From contig NZ_VSKK01000004.1 of assembly GCF_008086205.1 (NCBI RefSeq), positions 124,001 to 188,000 on the forward strand: DNA of 64,000 nucleotides, in the 5' to 3' direction. Positions 63,576-64,000 of the stretch are shown one piece after another. Position 1 is the first letter of the stretch, and every line of letters starts with the position of its first letter. Made by a program: the position numbers and the translations under genes. This DNA comes from Bizionia myxarmorum. GTDB taxonomy: Bacteria; Bacteroidota; Bacteroidia; Flavobacteriales; Flavobacteriaceae. The notes beneath the pieces are model-generated. The model made no database searches. It was not told the origin of the DNA and saw nothing but the letters and a program-made list of their open reading frames with translations.

Positions 63576-64000
63576 TTATTCTTTAATTGACCAAATAGAA
63601 CCGTTTTTCGTGCTCAATTTCTCTAAAATATTCTTGGATACAAGCGCATTTAAAATATCTTCACTTTCGTTTCTAGGCGTTCCTGAAAGTTCAGAAAATT
63701 CTTTAGCTGTGAGTGTGGGGTATATTGCAAAGAGCGTATCCCAATTTTTACTATATTCACTTTTAAGAGCATTCGGATTTAATTTTAGAATAGCCATTTC
63801 GTAAAAAGCATAAGGTCTGGTGCCATAAACAACTTCTTTATTGCCTGCATCATCTACAAAGAAGATGGTTGGAAACCCTCTAACTCCTAATTCTCTTCCT
63901 AATTTTAAATCGTCTTCAAATAAGGTTTTTGCTTTACCATCAAAGTCTATTTTTAATTGCGCTACATCTAAATCTACTTTTTCAGCTGCAATAGCCAAGT
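63576..64000 (-). CDS. DsbA/FrnE-family thioredoxin-like protein, 5' end beyond window
   Basis: At least 141 residues, still open at base 64000, so the N-terminus with the expected CxxC or CPxC site lies outside. What remains is the C-terminal half of a DsbA-fold protein: LGRELGVRGFPTIFFVDDAG has the cis-Pro loop (GFPT). After it comes a short winged-helix-like tail (LTAKEFSELSGTPRNESEDI, LNALVSKNILEKL). First visible gene of the DoxX-cupin-dehydrogenase cluster. Confidence 0.8.
   Translation of the reverse strand, partial: LAIAAEKVDLDVAQLKIDFDGKAKTLFEDDLKLGRELGVRGFPTIFFVDDAGNKEVVYGTRPYAFYEMAILKLNPNALKSEYSKNWDTLFAIYPTLTAKEFSELSGTPRNESEDILNALVSKNILEKLSTKNGSIWSIKE

Noticed and set aside
1-64000. 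tRNA, rRNA, riboswitch, prophage, toxin-antitoxin or restriction genes
   Set aside because: I looked for cloverleaf arms, integrases, transposases and typical domains and saw none; the MORN protein is YwqK-like by repeats only, with no toxin partner.

Overview
The window looks like a chromosomal segment of a Flavobacteriaceae-type member of the Bacteroidota. Evidence: strongly AT-rich DNA; several TAnnTTTG promoter boxes and few Shine-Dalgarno sequences; periplasmic and outer-membrane proteins typical of the group (tail-fibre-like 'VGIG' proteins, GEVED/CshA-type surface protein, OmpA domain, many small lipoproteins); and a class I cholesterol-oxidase-like enzyme, AcnA-type aconitase and viral-like topoisomerase IB. 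I see no tRNA, rRNA, CRISPR array, transposase or phage module.

Layout. 1-7.5 kb: an outer-membrane barrel protein cut by the left edge, a DEDDh exonuclease/GIY-YIG fusion, a FAD/NAD(P)-binding protein and a large-subunit catalase. 7.6-10.1 kb: a minus-strand mlaE-mlaF-mlaD lipid-transport operon. 10.6-21.5 kb: L,D-transpeptidase, topoisomerase IB, a decayed response regulator, cytochrome c, aconitase, an OsmC/AhpD peroxide-defence pair, two small damaged genes, a large PLP enzyme and a dihydrouridine synthase. 22-25.4 kb: two flavoenzymes, one carrying a DnaJ-like zinc finger at its N-terminus. 25.5-28.6 kb: an accessory patch with two small genes, each bounded by its own private 10-bp inverted repeat and followed by an attC-like structured sequence, then tiny membrane proteins and a 21-bp tandem repeat. 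28.6-44.4 kb: radical SAM protein, ABC exporter, MscS, a surface-protein pair with one member broken, an unusual AGCS transporter fusion, an S41 peptidase, lipoproteins and a DASS symporter. 44.6-53.8 kb: two DUF421 genes (one frameshifted), methyltransferase, serine hydrolase, alpha/beta hydrolase, MORN lipoprotein, another secreted protein followed by a third attC-like element, and an OmpA remnant. 53.8-64 kb: MFS plus cytosine deaminase, Dps, MscS, a TRIC-pirin-cardiolipin synthase operon, and a DsbA-DoxX-cupin-butanediol-dehydrogenase-type cluster cut by the right edge.

Themes. Oxidative-stress genes recur (catalase, OsmC/AhpD, Dps, pirin, DoxX), as do envelope genes (Mla, L,D-transpeptidase, MscS x2, Cls, ABC exporter). 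The window holds six damaged genes: response regulator, CWG-family gene at a T9 tract, PDZ-like remnant, tail-fibre-like gene with a stop at codon 6, DUF421, and OmpA. Either this chromosome is eroding locally or some of these are sequencing errors; re-sequencing would separate the two.

The most interesting structure is the cassette-like organisation at 25.57-26.95 kb. It has the geometry of integron gene cassettes (GTTNNNN at the start, the complementary NNNNAAC at the end), with no integrase in view.
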